Of a stretch of 64,000 nucleotides of DNA, positions 60,640 to 64,000 are shown one piece after another. The notes under the pieces are model-generated. The model worked only from the letters and a program-made list of their open reading frames with translations, was not told where the DNA came from and ran no database searches. The stretch is taken from contig NZ_CALFYO010000021.1 of NCBI RefSeq assembly GCF_937952055.1, positions 744,001 through 808,000 of the forward strand, given 5' to 3'. Each line of letters begins with the position of its first letter. Positions within the stretch are counted from its first letter, which is position 1. The position numbers and the translations under genes were made by a program. This stretch comes from an uncultured Piscinibacter sp. (lineage in GTDB: Bacteria > Pseudomonadota > Gammaproteobacteria > Burkholderiales > Burkholderiaceae_C).

Positions 60640-62465
60640 CAGTAGCTCTCCTGCACCGACGGCAGGTCGTTCGCGACGATCTGCGACTTCACGTCGAGAT
60701 CGGGCTGCACGCCCATCGAACGCAGTGTCTGCTGCACCACCTGGCTGAACACCGGCGCGGCGACGTCGCCGCCGAAGAACTTGCCGGCGCGCGGCTCGTC
60801 GATCATCACCGCGACGACGATGCGCGGCCTGTCGGCCGGTGCCATGCCGACGAACCATCCGCGGTGGCGGTCCTGCGCATAGCGCTTCTCCTTGTCGAGC
60901 CACTTGCGCGAGGTGCCGGTCTTGCCGGCCACCGAGTAGCCCGGCACCTGCGCCTTCAGCGCCGTGCCTCCGGGCTGCGTCACCATCGCGAGCATCTTGC
61001 GCACGGCCCTGGCCGTCTGCGCGGAGACCACTTGCTGGCGCACCAGCGGATCGACCGGGTCGCCGTCCGGCGGCAGCACCAGCGACAGCGGCACCATGTC
61101 CCCGTCGCGCGCGAACACCGTGTACGCCTGCGCGAGCTGCATCAGCGAGACCGAGACGCCGTAGCCGAAACCGATGGTGGCATGGTCGATCGGCCGCCAG
61201 GCCTGGTGCGAGCGCAGCTTGCCCGTGACGCGGCCGGGAAAGTCGATCTGCGGCTTCTGGCCGAAGCCCACGCGGGAGTACAGGTCCCAGATCTCGTGAG
61301 CCGGCATCTGCAGCGCCATCTTCGCCGTGCCGACGTTGCTCGACTTCTGCACGATCTGCTCGACGGTCATCGCGGGCAGCGAATGCTCGTCGGTGATCGG
61401 CAGCCCGGTGACGTAGAGCTTGCCGGGAAAGGTGTTGATCACGTCGCCGGCGCGGAAGCGGCCACTGTCCAGCGCCAGCGCCGCGATGAAGGGCTTCATC
61501 GTCGAACCCGGCTCGGCGGTGTCGACGAGCGCGAGGTTGCGCCGCGCGCTGGCCTTGGTGACCCCGGGCACACCGGGCACGAAGCTCGGGTAGTTGGCCA
61601 TCGCCAGCACGCCGCCGGAGTGCACGTCGAGAACGACCACGCTGCCGCTGCGGGCACGGTGCTCGGTCACCGCGTCGCGCACGCGCTGGTAGGCGAAGAA
61701 CTGGATCTTCGAGTCGATCGTCAGGCGCAGGTCGCGGCCATCCACCGGCGCAACGCTGTCGCCGATGTCCTCGACCACACGGCCAAGCCGATCCTTGATG
61801 ACACGCCGCCTGCCGTCGGTGCCGGCGAGTTCGCTCTCGTGGGCGAACTCGACACCTTCCTGCCCACGCTCGTCCGCGTTGGTCGAGCCGACCACGTGCG
61901 CCGCCGCCTCGCCCTCAGGGTACTTGCGCTTGTACTCGCGCACCTGGTGGACGCCCTTGAGGCGGAGCGCGGCGACTTCCTTGCCGACCTGCTCCTCGAC
62001 CTGGCGGCGCAGCCAGACGAAGTTCGGATGCCTCTCCAGCCGGTCATCGAGCTCGGCCGGCGTCATGCCCAGCACGCGGGCCAATTGCCGGCGCTGCGCG
62101 CGGTCGGCCTCGAAGTCCTTGGGGATCACCCAGATCGACGGCGACGGAACGCTCAGCGCCAGGATCTGCCCGTTGCGGTCGAGGATGCGACCGCGGCTGG
62201 CCGGCAGGTCCAGCGTGCGCGCGAAGCGGATCTCGCCCTGCTTCTGGAAGAAGTCCTTGCCCAGCACCTGCACGTACAGCGCGCGACCGAGCAGCACGAG
62301 GAAGCTCAGCGCCAGCAGTGCGACGACGAACTTCGAGCGCCACGGCGGCGTCTTCGAGGCCAGCAGCGGGCTGCTCGAGTAGGCGACGCTGCGCGCCGGC
62401 GCGGCGCCGCTGCGCGGGCGCACGGTGCGCTGGGCCTCGCGGCGGAACAGGCGACTGAGCTTCAT
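60639..62465 (-). CDS. ftsI: Peptidoglycan D,D-transpeptidase FtsI (PBP3)
   Basis: A 608-residue class B penicillin-binding protein for septal cross-linking. One membrane helix (about 45-65) follows a basic N-terminus. Active-site motifs are all present: SxxK in EPGSTMKPFIAAL, SxN in QKSSNVGTAKMAL, KTG in YSVAGKTGTSRKW. The pedestal domain begins near LDLPASRGRILDRNGQIL. It overlaps ftsL by four bases. Confidence 0.98.
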   Translation of the reverse strand: MKLSRLFRREAQRTVRPRSGAAPARSVAYSSSPLLASKTPPWRSKFVVALLALSFLVLLGRALYVQVLGKDFFQKQGEIRFARTLDLPASRGRILDRNGQILALSVPSPSIWVIPKDFEADRAQRRQLARVLGMTPAELDDRLERHPNFVWLRRQVEEQVGKEVAALRLKGVHQVREYKRKYPEGEAAAHVVGSTNADERGQEGVEFAHESELAGTDGRRRVIKDRLGRVVEDIGDSVAPVDGRDLRLTIDSKIQFFAYQRVRDAVTEHRARSGSVVVLDVHSGGVLAMANYPSFVPGVPGVTKASARRNLALVDTAEPGSTMKPFIAALALDSGRFRAGDVINTFPGKLYVTGLPITDEHSLPAMTVEQIVQKSSNVGTAKMALQMPAHEIWDLYSRVGFGQKPQIDFPGRVTGKLRSHQAWRPIDHATIGFGYGVSVSLMQLAQAYTVFARDGDMVPLSLVLPPDGDPVDPLVRQQVVSAQTARAVRKMLAMVTQPGGTALKAQVPGYSVAGKTGTSRKWLDKEKRYAQDRHRGWFVGMAPADRPRIVVAVMIDEPRAGKFFGGDVAAPVFSQVVQQTLRSMGVQPDLDVKSQIVANDLPSVQESY

Positions 62466-62761
62466 CGCGCCGCCCTCGTCGCGCTCGCCGCGGTTGCGCC
62501 GGCTTCGGTGACGTACTGGGTGACGGCCGGCGTGGCATTGCGCATCGCCAGCCTGTCGCGCGCGATGCGCTCCACCTTCAGCGGCGTGGCCTGTGCCTGG
62601 CGCTCCGCCTGCAGGCGCTCGAACTCGGTGGCAAGGGTCTTCTCCTCGTTGCGGGCCTGGTCGAGTTCCGCGTAGAGCCGCCGCGCGTCGTAGGACACGC
62701 GCACGAGATAGACGCTGCTGCCCAGCAGCACGAGGAAGAGCACGACGTTCAACCGGTTCAC
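62462..62761 (-). CDS. ftsL: Cell division protein FtsL
   Basis: A 99-residue bitopic protein with one membrane helix (about 4-22, NVVLFLVLLGSSVYLV) and a periplasmic coiled coil (about 26-60, heptad-like DQARNEEKTLATEFERLQAE). It binds FtsB and FtsQ and activates FtsWI. It starts with GTG at 62761, overlapping the rsmH stop by four bases (GTGA). Confidence 0.93.
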   Translation of the reverse strand: MNRLNVVLFLVLLGSSVYLVRVSYDARRLYAELDQARNEEKTLATEFERLQAERQAQATPLKVERIARDRLAMRNATPAVTQYVTEAGATAASATRAAR

Positions 62762-63723
62762 GGCTGCCCCCTGCGCGCCACGCCCGGTGCCGCCACCTGC
62801 GTGCGCTCGGCCATGCGCATCACCGCCGAACGCGCGCGCGGGTTGGCTTTCACCTCGGCTTCGGACGGCTTGATGCGGCCGAGCGACTTGAGCCGGTGCG
62901 CCTTCTCCGGCGCGAACGGCGCGCGTCGGTCTACCTCGCTGCGGCTCTCGCGTGCGATGAAGGTCTTGACGATGCGGTCCTCCAGCGAGTGAAAACTGAT
63001 CACGACCAGGCGTCCCGACGGAAGGAGCAGTTCGACTGCGGATTTCAGGCCTTGTTCGAGCTCCTCAAGCTCGGCGTTGACGTGAATCCGAAGGCCTTGA
63101 AATGTGCGCGTTGCAGGGTCCTGGCCCGGTTCACGGGTCTTGACCGCACGAGCCACGACTTCGGAAAGTTCCCTCGTGGTTCGAACAGGGTTCCCGCCTT
63201 CGCGCCGAGCAACAAGCGCCTTTGCAATCGGTACAGCAAACCGTTCTTCCCCATGTTCACGGATCACCTCTGCGATGTGGCGCTCATCGGCGCGGGCCAA
63301 GAAGTCCGCCGCGCTTTCGCCTCGCGTCGGGTCCATGCGCATGTCCAGCGGCGCGTCGAAGCGGAAGCTGAATCCGCGCGCCGGGTTGTCGATCTGCGGC
63401 GAGCTGACGCCCAGATCGAGCAGCAGTCCGTGAATACCCGTCACGCCCAGCGTGTCGAGCGTCTCCTTCAGCGCGCCGAAGCGGGCGTGGTGGATGGAGA
63501 AGCGCGCGTCCGAGATGCCCTGGCGCGCCGCCGCCACCGCCTCCGGGTCGCGGTCGAAGGCGATCAGCCGGCCGCGCGGCGACAGCCGGGCCAGCAGCGC
63601 GCGCGCGTGCCCACCGCGGCCGAAAGTGCCGTCGACGTAGACACCGTCCGGCGTGGTCAGGAGCGAATCGATCGCTTCGGCCAGCAGGACAGTGGTGTGT
63701 TGCCATTCGCCGCCGCTGTCCAT
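62758..63723 (-). CDS. rsmH: 16S rRNA (cytosine(1402)-N(4))-methyltransferase RsmH
   Basis: A 321-residue SAM-dependent methyltransferase acting on 16S rRNA C1402. Motifs: HTTVLLAEAIDSL at the start, YVDGTFGRGGHARALL (SAM site), LLLDLGVSSPQID, and VISFHSLEDRIVKTFI. The ATG at 63723 is the second gene start of the dcw cluster and overlaps the mraZ stop by one base. Its central part (about 63040-63300) is lower in GC than the flanks. Confidence 0.97.
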   Translation of the reverse strand: MDSGGEWQHTTVLLAEAIDSLLTTPDGVYVDGTFGRGGHARALLARLSPRGRLIAFDRDPEAVAAARQGISDARFSIHHARFGALKETLDTLGVTGIHGLLLDLGVSSPQIDNPARGFSFRFDAPLDMRMDPTRGESAADFLARADERHIAEVIREHGEERFAVPIAKALVARREGGNPVRTTRELSEVVARAVKTREPGQDPATRTFQGLRIHVNAELEELEQGLKSAVELLLPSGRLVVISFHSLEDRIVKTFIARESRSEVDRRAPFAPEKAHRLKSLGRIKPSEAEVKANPRARSAVMRMAERTQVAAPGVARRGQP

Positions 63724-64000
63724 CAGAGAATAAAGTTGCGCACCGACTCGGGCATCGGCGTGGAGCGCGTCAACGCCTCCTGCTCCTGGTAGCGCCGCTT
63801 GTCCCAGATCTCCAGGCAACTGCCCATGCCCAGCATGTACACATCGCGCGAAAGATCGGCGTATTCCTTCAGCGCCGGCGCGATGAGCATGCGCGACGAC
63901 GCGTCGAGTTCGACCTCCGTCGCGTTGCCGAGAAACAGGCGCCGCCAGCCGATCGACTCCATCGGCAGCGCCGTCACCCGCGCCGCGAAGTCATCCCACG
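63723..64000 (-). CDS. mraZ: Transcriptional regulator MraZ (partial, C-terminal part)
   Basis: The last ~91 codons of MraZ; the start lies beyond the right edge. The visible part begins WDDFAARVTALPMESIGW and contains the second AbrB-like repeat, LGNATEVELDASSRMLIAPALK, which is written here in two conserved blocks (NATEVELD and RMLIAPALK), then CLEIWDKRRYQEQEA. MraZ is a ring-forming DNA-binding protein that represses the mra/dcw promoter in E. coli. The stop overlaps rsmH by one base. Confidence 0.94.
   Translation of the reverse strand, partial: WDDFAARVTALPMESIGWRRLFLGNATEVELDASSRMLIAPALKEYADLSRDVYMLGMGSCLEIWDKRRYQEQEALTRSTPMPESVRNFIL

Overview
The window is a high-GC chromosomal segment with tightly packed genes. 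Gene content points to a betaproteobacterium of the order Burkholderiales, probably the Rubrivivax/Leptothrix/Ideonella/Comamonadaceae side. The pointers are a cytochrome c oxidase cluster with DUF2244, DUF2970 and DUF2909 genes and a cytochrome c-fused subunit II, a yqgE-ruvX-pyrR-pyrB-pyrC' operon, a rubredoxin-pilGHIJ-chpA cluster, and a complete dcw cluster ending in ftsZ-lpxC. The genus is an inference. I see no rRNA, tRNA, CRISPR, insertion sequence or prophage. No stretch over 300 bases lacks a gene.

Layout. 1-718: start of an otnK-like sugar-acid kinase gene leaving the left edge. 720-1817: rpoH (sigma-32), whose upstream region holds a CIRCE-type heat-shock operator and a second palindromic operator facing otnK. 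1882-11618: aa3/caa3 cytochrome oxidase structural and assembly genes (DUF2244, coxB, coxA, a 39-aa assembly protein, cox11, DUF2970, coxC; then surf1, a Sco-like membrane protein, ctaA, ctaB, sco), with a divergent DUF2909 gene between the two blocks. 11694-17936: a BioC-like methyltransferase and comF back to back, trmL, a Bug-type binding protein, gpsA, secB, grxC, a rhodanese and gpmA. 17948-26219: a leftward run of yqgE, ruvX, pyrR, pyrB, pyrC', an acyltransferase, an archaeal-type AMP phosphorylase, a PRPP synthase-like protein and a degenerate HD-GYP protein. 26244-38210: a photolyase and the type IV pilus chemosensory operon with a 2071-aa ChpA. 38374-46812: thiD-hemL, two small exported or membrane proteins, mpl, pfkA, a YqiA-like hydrolase, an SDR, two small paralogous membrane proteins and lpxC. 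46958-64000: the dcw division and peptidoglycan cluster from ftsZ back to mraZ, which leaves the right edge.

How the genes work together. The dcw genes make the UDP-MurNAc-pentapeptide and lipid II precursors and the divisome, and mpl recycles muropeptides. The cox block encodes the terminal oxidase, its heme A supply (ctaB, ctaA) and its copper insertion factors (sco, cox11). The pyr genes supply pyrimidines. The AMP phosphorylase/PRPP synthase-like pair beside them suggests a nucleotide-to-ribose-phosphate salvage branch. The Chp genes control twitching motility.

Most notable signals: the CIRCE element on rpoH; eight genes with a -10-like hexamer only 6-8 nt before the start codon, which suggests leaderless mRNAs, two of the pairs being back to back; the AMP phosphorylase/PRPP synthase-like pair; a metal-ligand-less dihydroorotase; and a degenerate HD-GYP protein.
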